Shown here one piece after another: positions 27,728 through 37,421 of a DNA stretch of 64,000 nt. Source of the DNA: Neobacillus sp. PS2-9 (GTDB taxonomy: Bacteria > Bacillota > Bacilli > Bacillales > Cytobacillaceae); contig NZ_CP133269.1 in the NCBI RefSeq assembly GCF_030915525.1, forward strand, positions 1,327,001 through 1,391,000. Reading direction: 5' to 3'. How positions within the stretch are numbered: position 1 is the stretch's first letter; each line of letters opens with the position of its first letter. Below the pieces are notes generated by a model. The model did not search any database and was not told the DNA's origin. It saw nothing but the letters and a program-made list of their open reading frames with translations. A program made the position numbers and the translations under genes.

Positions 27728-30502
27728 TTACGGTGCGGTTGTATCAGATGGAGGTGGTACTGTTGCTCCTACCTCAACTAGATTAGACGGAGCGGATTCT
27801 TTACCGGCTATATCTATTGCTGTTACATAAAATGAACCATTTCCTACCTTATAGGAAAGCTTTGAGCCATTTATAATACTAGCTACTTTGGTCGATATCA
27901 GCCCGCCTTGATATACTCGGTAACCGACCACATCATTGTCCCCTGAGGAAGACCAAGATAATGTATTACCGGTAATACTTAAGTTAACAGCATTAGGTTT
28001 TTTTCCGTTATCCACCATTTTTGCTGTAGGTACAAGAATTTTACCCCATCGGTCCTTTTGTGGAATGAGCTGGCTATAGTCTTTAAACGTTTTTCCAACC
28101 ATACGTGTAATAAAGTCTGGGTTTAATATTAAGCCATATTGAGCAAATTCCTTTGGAGTAGAATCCAATGCTAAATACTTTTTGCCGCTAATAGTAACGA
28201 AATTTCCTTCAATTAAGCTATCGTCCACTTTTGTTGGCACATCATTCACATTAAAATAATCACTTTCGATCAGGCCGGCCTTCGAGCAAGCATTTGAAGG
28301 AAGCATACCTGAAACAGCACAATATGAACGCTTAACAATTCCACTTGGCATTTGGAATGATTCTTTAGGATTGATTACATCAGGTTTAATTTTATAAGCT
28401 GCATTGATTAATTCAGCCCAAAGATTATTTGTTCGTTGACTATACGACATACCTGAAATCTTTAATGATTTGGGCGTATCATACCCTGTCCATAAACCAA
28501 ATGTAATATTAGGGTTGGTCGCAACGAACCATGAGTCCTTATATTCATTTCCTGTTCCTGTTTTACCAGCCCAATCTGCTCTGAAATTTAATTTGCTATT
28601 AATTCCAGCTGCAGTCCCCATTTTGATAACATCACGCATCATATCAAGTGTTAAATAAGCTGTTTGTGGTTTGAAGACATCGACAGGCGTTACTTCGTGC
28701 TGATAAATCACTTTGCCGCTTTTATCTACGATTTTATCAATCATATAGGCATCGATGAATTTCCCACCGTTTGAAAATGTGCTAAACGCATTTGTATTTT
28801 CCTCAACCGTTACACCATAAATGGAACCGATGGCAGCTGAAAGGTTTGTATGATCATCCTTCGTTAGTGAAGTAAATCCCATCTTTTCCAAATATTTTGC
28901 TGGGTTTTGATTAACAATTTCGGAATATACCTTAACCGCTGGAACGTTATACGATTTCGCAAGTGCATACCGAGCAGACACAATCCCGCTGTAGCGGTAG
29001 TCGTAGTTTTGTGGCCAAGGCTTACTCCTACCTGGAATAAAATTCAACGCAACATTTGGTATTGGCGTTCCAGGTGCTGCTTTTCCCAATTCAATCGCTG
29101 GTCCATAGACGAGCAGCGGTTTCATGGTAGAGGCATTAGGCCGTAGAGCGGTTGTGGCATGATTCATTTGTTGGTTTTCATAGTTTCTTCCGCCAACAAA
29201 ACTGATAATCCTACCCGTTTTATTTTCAATTAACTCGGCTCCGACTTCAACAGGCTCCATCACGGTTTTTATTTCACCCGTTTCTGGATCCTTTTTTTCC
29301 TGTGCTTTAGCAGGGCCGTAGTTCTTATAGCTATCTTTTACCTTTTGCATCGCATCGTAAATATCTTTGTTGATGGTTGTGTGAATTTCATAACCATTTT
29401 GGTGTAAATCACGGGTTGCTAAAGTTTTATATTTGTAAAAAAGTTGGTCATCATTTTTTAATTCTTTCTCGGTGTAGCCGTCTTTCTTTGCAAGTACGGT
29501 AGTAAGGACCTCGACAGAACGTTTTTCAATTTCGTCTGTAAGGAAAGTATTTGTTTGAGAATAAACAGTAGGTTTGAGAAAATCTTTTCTAATGTCATAG
29601 GATGATGCCTCAGCATACTGTTTTCCATCTATGTAGCCACCATCATACATTCTTTTTAAAACCGTTTTCATCCGTGTGAGACCTGGTTCAAGATTATTCT
29701 TTAAAACCGGTTTTCCATTGTCATCCCTTGTAAAAGGAGTATAACCAAACGGGCTCTGAGGCAAGCCAGCAATGAACGCTGCTTGTGGGAGTGTTAACTC
29801 ACTAGCCTTTACACCAAAAATTCCTTTTGCTGCTGCCTGAACACCAGCTATGTTTTGCGCGGAAGCATTTCTTCCAAATGTAGAAACATTAAGATAGGCT
29901 TCGAGGATTTCCTTTTTGTCGAAAAATTTCTCTAAACGGAGTGCAAGTAGAATTTCATTCGCTTTCCGTTGGAAGGATACCTCATTGGTTAAAAGTTGAT
30001 TCTTAATTAATTGCTGTGTTAAGGTACTTCCACCTGATTGGACAGAAGAATTCGTTACTTCTTGGAAAAGGGCCCGGAAAACTGCCTTGGGAACCACCCC
30101 GTTATGCTGATAGAAGTACTCATCTTCAGTTGCCACTACGGCATTAATTAAATTTTCTGAAACTTGATCCAACTTTACTTCTTCGCGTATAAGGTCACTG
30201 CGAAGCCTGCCGAGGTAAACATTATCAGCATAGTATAAATCGGATGTTTCCGTGTAATTATAAATATCCTTTTTCATACTCTCGTAAGGACGGACCGGTT
30301 CATCTTTCACAAGGGAGGCAAAATAACCAGCTCCTACACCTGTTGCAAATGAACCTCCAAGAATGGCAACCGTCATCACAAGGAGAAAAAGGTTCCAAAC
30401 TACTTGATAGGTAATTCGTGCACTTTTTACCGTTTTTTTATGGGTAAATAAGTTGAGTATGGACTTTGCTTTTTCCATCCAGGCTTGCATTTTTTCATTC
30501 AT
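27728..30502 (-). CDS. Class A penicillin-binding protein with C-terminal FN3 domain
   Basis: Bifunctional peptidoglycan glycosyltransferase/transpeptidase, 924 residues from the ATG at 30502. Domains in order: cytoplasmic tail, a membrane anchor (WNLFLLVMTVAILGGSFATG), GT51 domain with catalytic Glu in TEDEYFYQHNG and GGSTLTQQLIKN, transpeptidase with SxxK in NASTMKPLL, SxN in AKSYNVPA and KTGTG. One fibronectin type III domain ends near residue 910. The protein stops at PPPSDTTAP, a typical inter-domain linker, exactly where a hairpin repeat begins, so a further C-terminal part may have been lost. A TTG one codon upstream of the ATG is an alternative start. The 55 further codons upstream look non-coding. 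Confidence 0.92.
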   Translation of the reverse strand: MNEKMQAWMEKAKSILNLFTHKKTVKSARITYQVVWNLFLLVMTVAILGGSFATGVGAGYFASLVKDEPVRPYESMKKDIYNYTETSDLYYADNVYLGRLRSDLIREEVKLDQVSENLINAVVATEDEYFYQHNGVVPKAVFRALFQEVTNSSVQSGGSTLTQQLIKNQLLTNEVSFQRKANEILLALRLEKFFDKKEILEAYLNVSTFGRNASAQNIAGVQAAAKGIFGVKASELTLPQAAFIAGLPQSPFGYTPFTRDDNGKPVLKNNLEPGLTRMKTVLKRMYDGGYIDGKQYAEASSYDIRKDFLKPTVYSQTNTFLTDEIEKRSVEVLTTVLAKKDGYTEKELKNDDQLFYKYKTLATRDLHQNGYEIHTTINKDIYDAMQKVKDSYKNYGPAKAQEKKDPETGEIKTVMEPVEVGAELIENKTGRIISFVGGRNYENQQMNHATTALRPNASTMKPLLVYGPAIELGKAAPGTPIPNVALNFIPGRSKPWPQNYDYRYSGIVSARYALAKSYNVPAVKVYSEIVNQNPAKYLEKMGFTSLTKDDHTNLSAAIGSIYGVTVEENTNAFSTFSNGGKFIDAYMIDKIVDKSGKVIYQHEVTPVDVFKPQTAYLTLDMMRDVIKMGTAAGINSKLNFRADWAGKTGTGNEYKDSWFVATNPNITFGLWTGYDTPKSLKISGMSYSQRTNNLWAELINAAYKIKPDVINPKESFQMPSGIVKRSYCAVSGMLPSNACSKAGLIESDYFNVNDVPTKVDDSLIEGNFVTISGKKYLALDSTPKEFAQYGLILNPDFITRMVGKTFKDYSQLIPQKDRWGKILVPTAKMVDNGKKPNAVNLSITGNTLSWSSSGDNDVVGYRVYQGGLISTKVASIINGSKLSYKVGNGSFYVTAIDIAGKESAPSNLVEVGATVPPPSDTTAP

Positions 30503-30667
30503 CAATAGCATCACCTCATCTAAAATCACATACATTATAGCATATAGAAGGTATAAAAACTGACAACCTTCTACATTTTTCTGAAATTTCCAGTGGATGT
30601 TTGACATGCTCTTTGAAATGTGATAAAAAAAGCTATAGTTAATTTTAATAAAAAGCTTTGACAGGAA

Positions 30668-32165
<1,498 letters not shown>

Positions 32166-32170
32166 TAGTA

Positions 32171-32199
32171 AAGGGCTTTGAGGAATCAGAGCCCTTTTT
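32171..32199 (+). terminator. Terminator after tyrS
   Basis: Stem AGGGCTTTGA / TCAGAGCCCT with a 4-base loop, then TTTTTC. Confidence 0.85.
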
Positions 32200-32215
32200 C
32201 TTGAAGAGAAATATA

Positions 32216-32253
32216 AAAAAAGTCCTCATACCAAATGGTATGAGGACTTTTTT
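32216..32253 (-). terminator. Terminator after rpsD
   Basis: Perfect 12 bp stem AGTCCTCATACC / GGTATGAGGACT with a 4-base loop. T-rich on both strands, so it can also back up the tyrS terminator. Confidence 0.88.
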
Positions 32254-32257
32254 ACTA

Positions 32258-32860
32258 TTAACGTGAGTAGAACTCAACGATAAGAGCTTCGTTAATTTCA
32301 GCAGGTAACTCAGAACGCTCAGGTAAGCGAGTGAAAGTACCTTCTAATTTGTCAGCATCAAATGTTAAGAAATCAGGTACGAAGTTTGTCACTTCGATTG
32401 CTTCTTTAATAACATCTAGGTTGCGTGACTTTTCACGAACGCTGATTGTTTGACCAGCAGTTACACGGTAAGATGGGATATCTACGCGTGATCCATTAAC
32501 TAGGATGTGACCGTGGTTAACTAATTGGCGAGCTGCACGACGAGTGCGAGCAAGACCTAAACGGTAAACAACGTTATCAAGACGTGACTCAAGTAACGCC
32601 ATGAAGTTTTCACCGTGGATACCAGATAATTTGCCAGCTCTATCGAAAAGAGTACGGAATTGGCGCTCGTTAACACCATACATGTGACGAAGCTTTTGCT
32701 TCTCTTGTAATTGTAATCCGTATTCAGAAAGCTTTTTGCGTTGGTTTGGACCGTGTTGTCCAGGAGCGTAAGGACGCTTTTCTAATTCTTTACCTGTGCC
32801 GCTTAGAGAGATTCCAAGACGACGAGATAATTTCCAGCTTGGGCCAGTATATCGAGCCAT
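32258..32860 (-). CDS. rpsD: 30S ribosomal protein S4
   Basis: Primary 16S rRNA-binding protein of the small subunit, 200 residues, standard length for Bacillus. It begins [19 protein letters not shown] and has an S4 RNA-binding domain at about 92-150 ([32 protein letters not shown]). The N-terminus lacks the zinc-binding cysteines, as in Bacillus. ATG start with AAGGAGGAG nine bases upstream. Monocistronic, unlike the alpha operon of E. coli, and preceded by a long leader consistent with autogenous control. Confidence 0.98.
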   Translation of the reverse strand: MARYTGPSWKLSRRLGISLSGTGKELEKRPYAPGQHGPNQRKKLSEYGLQLQEKQKLRHMYGVNERQFRTLFDRAGKLSGIHGENFMALLESRLDNVVYRLGLARTRRAARQLVNHGHILVNGSRVDIPSYRVTAGQTISVREKSRNLDVIKEAIEVTNFVPDFLTFDADKLEGTFTRLPERSELPAEINEALIVEFYSR

Positions 32861-33060
32861 GAATGACTCCTCCTTAGTGTTTTTATTTTGGTAAAATAAA
32901 AACCGGTATGAGACTCGTTGACAGTCATTTTGTTTTCATGCACCTTCGCCCTAGCAGCTAAGGGTTACAAGATACACCATCAAATGAGATAGCAAAACTC
33001 TCATGAGGAACAAAATGAGACTATTCAAGTGAACTCAATAGGCTGCAATATTTTACACAA
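32861..33060 (-). promoter_or_regulatory. Candidate autoregulatory leader of rpsD
   Basis: About 200 untranslated bases lie between the predicted rpsD transcription start and its ATG. In B. subtilis the rpsD leader binds S4 and represses translation. The length and position here fit, but I did not verify the pseudoknot. Self-complementary pieces such as TGAGAGTTTTGCTATCTCA (minus strand) are visible. Confidence 0.55.
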
Positions 33061-33065
33061 AGAGT

Positions 33066-33095
33066 ATTATATTATTTTTATTACTCTAAAGTCAA
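33066..33095 (-). promoter_or_regulatory. Sigma-A promoter of rpsD
   Basis: On the minus strand: TTGACT, 18 bases, TATAAT, with an AT-rich region upstream. Strong match, as expected for a ribosomal protein gene. Confidence 0.8.
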
Positions 33096-33260
33096 GTATA
33101 TTTTTGTTAACTCAGAGTTCGAGGAATGACATTCAAACATGTTTGTAAAAAAAATTAATAAATTATTCAAAAAAAGTATATCAATTGCTAACATAAATTA
33201 ACTATAATTAGGTTGCGATGTATATATTTGGGATTTTAGCTAAAGAGGAGAACAAATATT

Positions 33261-34664
33261 TTGGACATAGTTGATTTTAGAAAATTATATGGAATATCAG
33301 AAAAGCTACATTCGTTTTTAGATGAAGAAGGTCTTCTGAGCGAACTATTGGTTATTCTTAAAGAAGAATATCCAAACTTTTCATATTTCCTGTTATTGTC
33401 ACAGACTACCTACAAACATAGCGACCTCCCAGTCATTGACCTGGAATATGATAGTGAAAATATTGCAGCAACAACAGCGTATTTATCAGGTAATGTTCAA
33501 TATGAGTTTTCTCATACGGAAAAGAGTACCATACTTTATGCACCTTTAAAAGGCAAGCAGGGGGTTTATGGGGTATTACAGATTATTGCACCTAATGCTC
33601 AGGATATTCCGACTAAAGAAGTGGAATTTATGACCTTGTTGGCAGAAAGTGCAGGAGCCGCTCTCGAAAATGCCCACCACTATCAGCAGTCAAGAAAGAC
33701 CATTTTAGAGCTTCAATTAATTAACGAAACTTCCTATCGTTTAAATTCTAACCTGCCATTAGCTGATACATTGACATTTATGGCAGAACAAATTAAATCT
33801 TCCTTTAATGCAAAAGAGGTTGGTTTCTTTTTAGGCTCTACTGAGAAAGCCAAGGTCAAAATACTCCCTGGTTCCACACCCTTCTTTTTTTCAACAACTG
33901 CTCAAACCTATATAGAATACATAAAAGGAAAATTAAATACTGAAAATGATCCACTATTATTTGGGGATATAAGTCTTCCGCTTACCAATCCTAGTACATG
34001 CTTTCATTCCATAATGGTTGTACCATTAGTACTTGGTAAGAATTTAAAAGGTTTTTCAATGATCATGCAGGAAAAACCCTATTTCTTTTCTTTTGAGACA
34101 TTTCAACTTCTTCAGACATTAGTACATCATTTATCGCTTTCCCTAACCAACTCCATGTTGAGAGAGGAACTCAAGAAATTAGTTACCACTGATCATCTAA
34201 CAAAGCTCCATTCACGTAATTATTTAGATGAAAAAATTCAGACTTCTATGAAAGTAGATAGTGAAGGAACCTTTATTCTTATTGATATTGATAATTTCAA
34301 GGAAATCAATGATACCTACGGTCACCAAATAGGCGATGAAATACTTATACAAGTCGCAAATTTCATTAAAGGAAATATCAGGGGGAATGATGTGGGAGCA
34401 CGCTGGGGCGGAGAAGAACTCGCCATCTATCTCCCCAAAGTTCCTTTATCATCCGGAGCGGTTATCGCTGAAAGATTAGTGACAAAGGTATCTGAGAGTT
34501 CTAACCCTCACATTACTGTGTCGTGTGGTGTTTCCTATTGGAATAGCGAAAAACCTGATACGTATCAATATCTATTTAAAAGAGCAGATGAAGCATTGTA
34601 CCACGCAAAAGGCACGGGGAAAAATAAAGTAGTTACACAAGCTGACAATAGTAAAGCAAGTTAA
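33261..34664 (+). CDS. dgcP: Diguanylate cyclase with GAF domains (DgcP/YtrP-like)
   Basis: Makes c-di-GMP from two GTP, 467 residues. An N-terminal GAF-like sensor (about 5-140), a second GAF-like region (about 150-300) and a GGDEF domain (about 305-460). The active-site loop is GARWGGEEL (GGEEL variant, both catalytic acids kept). The inhibitory I-site RxxD (RGND) sits five residues upstream, so product feedback should work. TTG start with AAAGAGGAG ten bases upstream. B. subtilis DgcP is at the same locus beside rpsD but, as I recall, is over 100 residues longer. Confidence 0.9.
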   Translation: MDIVDFRKLYGISEKLHSFLDEEGLLSELLVILKEEYPNFSYFLLLSQTTYKHSDLPVIDLEYDSENIAATTAYLSGNVQYEFSHTEKSTILYAPLKGKQGVYGVLQIIAPNAQDIPTKEVEFMTLLAESAGAALENAHHYQQSRKTILELQLINETSYRLNSNLPLADTLTFMAEQIKSSFNAKEVGFFLGSTEKAKVKILPGSTPFFFSTTAQTYIEYIKGKLNTENDPLLFGDISLPLTNPSTCFHSIMVVPLVLGKNLKGFSMIMQEKPYFFSFETFQLLQTLVHHLSLSLTNSMLREELKKLVTTDHLTKLHSRNYLDEKIQTSMKVDSEGTFILIDIDNFKEINDTYGHQIGDEILIQVANFIKGNIRGNDVGARWGGEELAIYLPKVPLSSGAVIAERLVTKVSESSNPHITVSCGVSYWNSEKPDTYQYLFKRADEALYHAKGTGKNKVVTQADNSKAS

Positions 34665-34705
34665 GGGGCTGAAACTTGACAGAATTCAGCCCTTAACGAT
34701 TTTTA
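34661..34705 (+). terminator. Terminator after dgcP
   Basis: Stem TTAAGGGGCTGAA / TTCAGCCCTTAA with an 11-base loop, then GATTTTTA. The dgcP stop codon is inside the stem. Confidence 0.78.
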
Positions 34706-34735
34706 CATACCCATCATAGTTTATAAGTAAAAAAA

Positions 34736-34749
34736 TGATAACGCTTACA
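34736..34749. promoter_or_regulatory. cre operator before megL
   Basis: TGATAACGCTTACA, 13 of 14 positions of the cre consensus, four bases upstream of the megL Shine-Dalgarno. It would act as a CcpA roadblock or repressor site. Confidence 0.68.
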
Positions 34750-34766
34750 ATTAGGAGGAGTCTACA

Positions 34767-35951
34767 TTGAAAGATAAAAAACCTCGTTTTGAAACTGAAG
34801 TCATTCATTTTGGCTATCATGCGGAAAATCATCAAGGAAGCTTAGTTCCCCCGTTATATCAAACATCCACCTTTACCTTCGAGAGTGCGGAGCAAGGGGA
34901 AAGTAGGTTTGCTGGGAAAGAAGAGGGATATATTTATTCAAGATTAGGAAATCCCACCGTAAAAATTCTGGAAGACAGAATGGCTGCACTTGAAAAGGGG
35001 GAAGCTGCTTTAGCTTTTTCGTCAGGCATGGCTGCCGTGAGTGCAGTGCTAATTGCTTTAACAAAATCAGGTGACCACATTCTATGCTCTCAGGGTGTTT
35101 ATGGTTGTACATTTGGATTGCTCGAATTATTACAGGAGAAGTATCATATTGAACATGATTTTTCACTAATGGATACAAGGGAGACCCTTGAAAACCAAAT
35201 TAAACCAAATACAGCTTGTATCTATATTGAGACTCCCATTAATCCAACAATGAAGCTTGTTGATCTTCAAATGGTTGCAGATGTGGCGAAAGAAAAGGGA
35301 ATTCCCGTAGTAGTGGACAATACGTTTTGCTCTCCTTATTTACAAAATCCAATTAGAAATGGCTGCGATATTGTCATACACAGTGCAACAAAATATATTT
35401 GCGGACATGGCGATGTCATCGCTGGAATCGTGGTTGGAGGAAGAGAGACTATTAACCAAGTTTCAAGGACAACTCAAAAGGATATAGGGGGAATTATCTC
35501 GCCATTCGATGCGTGGCTGTTGTTACGGGGGTTAAAATCGCTTCCGGTACGGATGGATCGCCATTGTGAAAATACAACTGTCTTATTTGACTTTCTTAAA
35601 CAACATCCGAAGGTGGATGCTATTTATTATCCCGGGGATTCAGAGCACCCTGATTACTCAATAATGAAAAAACAAATGAAAAAACCAGGAGGGCTTATAT
35701 CATTTTCGATTAAGGGAACGAAAGAAACGGCTCAAATGTTTATGAATCAGCTCAACTTAATTAAAATTGCGGTCAGTCTTGGGGATGCAGAGACATTAAT
35801 TCAACACCCGGCTACCATGACACATGCCGTTGTTCCAGACGAGGAACGGTTAAAAATGGGGATTAATCAAACCTTGCTTCGTCTTTCAGTGGGTCTTGAA
35901 GCCTGGGAGGATATTAAAGAAGATTTAGAGCAGGCATTTGATAGGATCTAA
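34767..35951 (+). CDS. megL: Methionine gamma-lyase or cystathionine gamma-type PLP enzyme
   Basis: Cys/Met metabolism PLP-dependent enzyme, 394 residues. PLP lysine in IHSATKYICGHGDV (about residue 206), EGYIYSRLGNPT, and FSSGMAA. The segment VYGCTFGLL carries the cysteine that marks methionine gamma-lyases (Cys116 in Pseudomonas putida), favouring cleavage of methionine to methanethiol, 2-oxobutyrate and ammonia. Cystathionine gamma-lyase is the main alternative. TTG start with AGGAGGAG six bases upstream. A cre site precedes it. Convergent with the free methionine sulfoxide reductase gene across a shared terminator. Confidence 0.82.
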   Translation: MKDKKPRFETEVIHFGYHAENHQGSLVPPLYQTSTFTFESAEQGESRFAGKEEGYIYSRLGNPTVKILEDRMAALEKGEAALAFSSGMAAVSAVLIALTKSGDHILCSQGVYGCTFGLLELLQEKYHIEHDFSLMDTRETLENQIKPNTACIYIETPINPTMKLVDLQMVADVAKEKGIPVVVDNTFCSPYLQNPIRNGCDIVIHSATKYICGHGDVIAGIVVGGRETINQVSRTTQKDIGGIISPFDAWLLLRGLKSLPVRMDRHCENTTVLFDFLKQHPKVDAIYYPGDSEHPDYSIMKKQMKKPGGLISFSIKGTKETAQMFMNQLNLIKIAVSLGDAETLIQHPATMTHAVVPDEERLKMGINQTLLRLSVGLEAWEDIKEDLEQAFDRI

Positions 35952-35980
35952 AAAAACTCGCCTAAGCGAGTTTTTGTTTT
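35951..35980. terminator. Bidirectional terminator between megL and fRMsr gene
   Basis: Stem ACTCGC / GCGAGT with a 4-base loop, A7 before and T5GTTTT after. Confidence 0.8.
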
Positions 35981-36462
35981 TACAGATAGGTAACGAGAAT
36001 TTCTACGAATTCTTCAAGTTTTTGTTGGTCGAGCTTATCAAACCGATTTAATTCAGGAGAATCAACATCTAAAACGCCGATTAATTGCTCTCCTTTTAGC
36101 AGTGGAACAACTATTTCTGATTGTGAAGCAGCATCACATGCAATATGACCTGGGAACTGATTCACGTCTTCAACAAGAAGGGTTTCCTTTTTTAATGCAG
36201 CAGTACCGCAAACACCCTTGCCAAGAGGGATGCGTATGCATGCTGGGAGTCCTTGGAAGGGACCCAACACTAGTTCGTCATTCGTATCTAGTAGATAAAA
36301 TCCTACCCAATTAACGCGGTCTAGAAATTGGTTCAATAAGGCAGAGGCATTGCTAAGATTGGCAACTTGATTTTTCTCATCGTGAAGGAGAGCCTGTAAT
36401 TGCTTCTTAACAAGTTCATAATTTTCTTCTCGATTTCCGGTGTACATTTCGACGTTAAACAC
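35980..36462 (-). CDS. msrC: Free methionine-(R)-sulfoxide reductase (GAF type, YtsP)
   Basis: A 160-residue GAF-domain enzyme that reduces free L-methionine-R-sulfoxide. All three characteristic cysteines are seen: LPACIRIP, GKGVCGTA and HIACDAAS. NWVGFYLLDTNDELVLGPFQG is the family's N-terminal half. Electrons come from thioredoxin. ATG start with AGGTGAAATACC upstream. It faces megL, which degrades the same amino acid. Corresponds to B. subtilis ytsP. Confidence 0.92.
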   Translation of the reverse strand: MFNVEMYTGNREENYELVKKQLQALLHDEKNQVANLSNASALLNQFLDRVNWVGFYLLDTNDELVLGPFQGLPACIRIPLGKGVCGTAALKKETLLVEDVNQFPGHIACDAASQSEIVVPLLKGEQLIGVLDVDSPELNRFDKLDQQKLEEFVEILVTYL

Positions 36463-36619
36463 GGTATTTCACCTTTTTCTCTTATAATTTATATTTTATT
36501 TTATCAAAAATCAGAGAAAATGAGCATACTTTGTCGATATTTTCTTAAAGGAATCAATTGTGACACCAAGAATCATTATGATAAGGGGATTATGGGAATT
36601 ACCTGAAGGGGGAGAATGG

Positions 36620-37252
36620 ATGAAGAAAAATGCAAAAGAAGCAATTGTTAAGGCCGCTATCACGTTATTTAATTCCAATGGGTACTCAGGAACGTCAATA
36701 AGGGAAATTGCTCATGCAGCTAATGTAAATACCGCAACGATTGCCTATCATTTTAATAATAAAACAGGTCTCTTAGAATATTGCTTTATGCATTTTTTTG
36801 AACAGTACACCCGAAAGATGGAAGCTGCTTATGCATCTATTGATAGAGGGGCAAAAGAGTGCTTAAAACGTGTGGTATCTGATTTGCTCCATTACCAATG
36901 TGAGAACTACCAGCTTGCTAGTTTCATTTACAGGGAGATGTCGATGGATTCCCAAGTAGTAAGGGAAATCATGTCCACCTATTCTTTAAAAGAAAAATAT
37001 TATTTTCAAAAAATATTTGAACGGGGTTTTGAATGGCATGAATTCAGACCACATTCCATTCCTTATTTAATTATACAGCTAAAAGGATTAATCATGATGC
37101 CGTTTATGAATAGCAATTATATGAGAGAAGTACTATATGTATTTCCGAATGAGCCATTTTTCGAGCAGAAATATCTTAAGGATCTTCACTTATGGATTGA
37201 TAAAACACTTTGTTCAGACATACCTATCAAAAAGGGAGCAGTACTAAAATAG
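36620..37252 (+). CDS. refZ: TetR-family regulator of FtsZ, RefZ (YttP)
   Basis: DNA-binding protein of 210 residues. TetR helix-turn-helix at the N-terminus (KEAIVKAAITLFNSNGYSGTSIREIAHAANVNTATIAYHF, residues about 5-45), then a helical regulatory domain. In B. subtilis RefZ binds sites around the origin and inhibits FtsZ during polar septation in sporulation. The start is ATG 36620 with AGGGGGAG seven bases upstream. The longer in-frame start at 36560 lacks a ribosome site. Neighbour of ezrA, another FtsZ regulator, as in B. subtilis. Confidence 0.88.
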   Translation: MKKNAKEAIVKAAITLFNSNGYSGTSIREIAHAANVNTATIAYHFNNKTGLLEYCFMHFFEQYTRKMEAAYASIDRGAKECLKRVVSDLLHYQCENYQLASFIYREMSMDSQVVREIMSTYSLKEKYYFQKIFERGFEWHEFRPHSIPYLIIQLKGLIMMPFMNSNYMREVLYVFPNEPFFEQKYLKDLHLWIDKTLCSDIPIKKGAVLK

Positions 37253-37274
37253 CGGTAATCGCTATTTTTTTTTT
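37249..37274 (+). terminator. Terminator after refZ
   Basis: Short stem ATAGCG / CGCTAT with a 5-base loop and a T10 tract. The refZ stop codon lies in the left arm. Confidence 0.8.
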
Positions 37275-37421
37275 ATTTTACAAAAAAATTGAAAATAATA
37301 GTCAAAAAATGTCGTTTACATGGTATCATAAAAGCATTGAATTGAACTTAATGAGTTTTTCTAAAATAGATGATTTGAATACATAGTGGAATCAATGTTG
37401 TTTGAAATAGGGGGCTTACTT

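Noticed and set aside
33134..33145. LexA/SOS box
   Set aside because: The palindrome CAAACATGTTTG lacks the CGAAC-N4-GTTCG spacing of the Bacillus LexA site.
34676..34704. TTGACA as a -35 box for megL
   Set aside because: It lies in the loop of the dgcP terminator and has no acceptable -10 at 16-18 bases.
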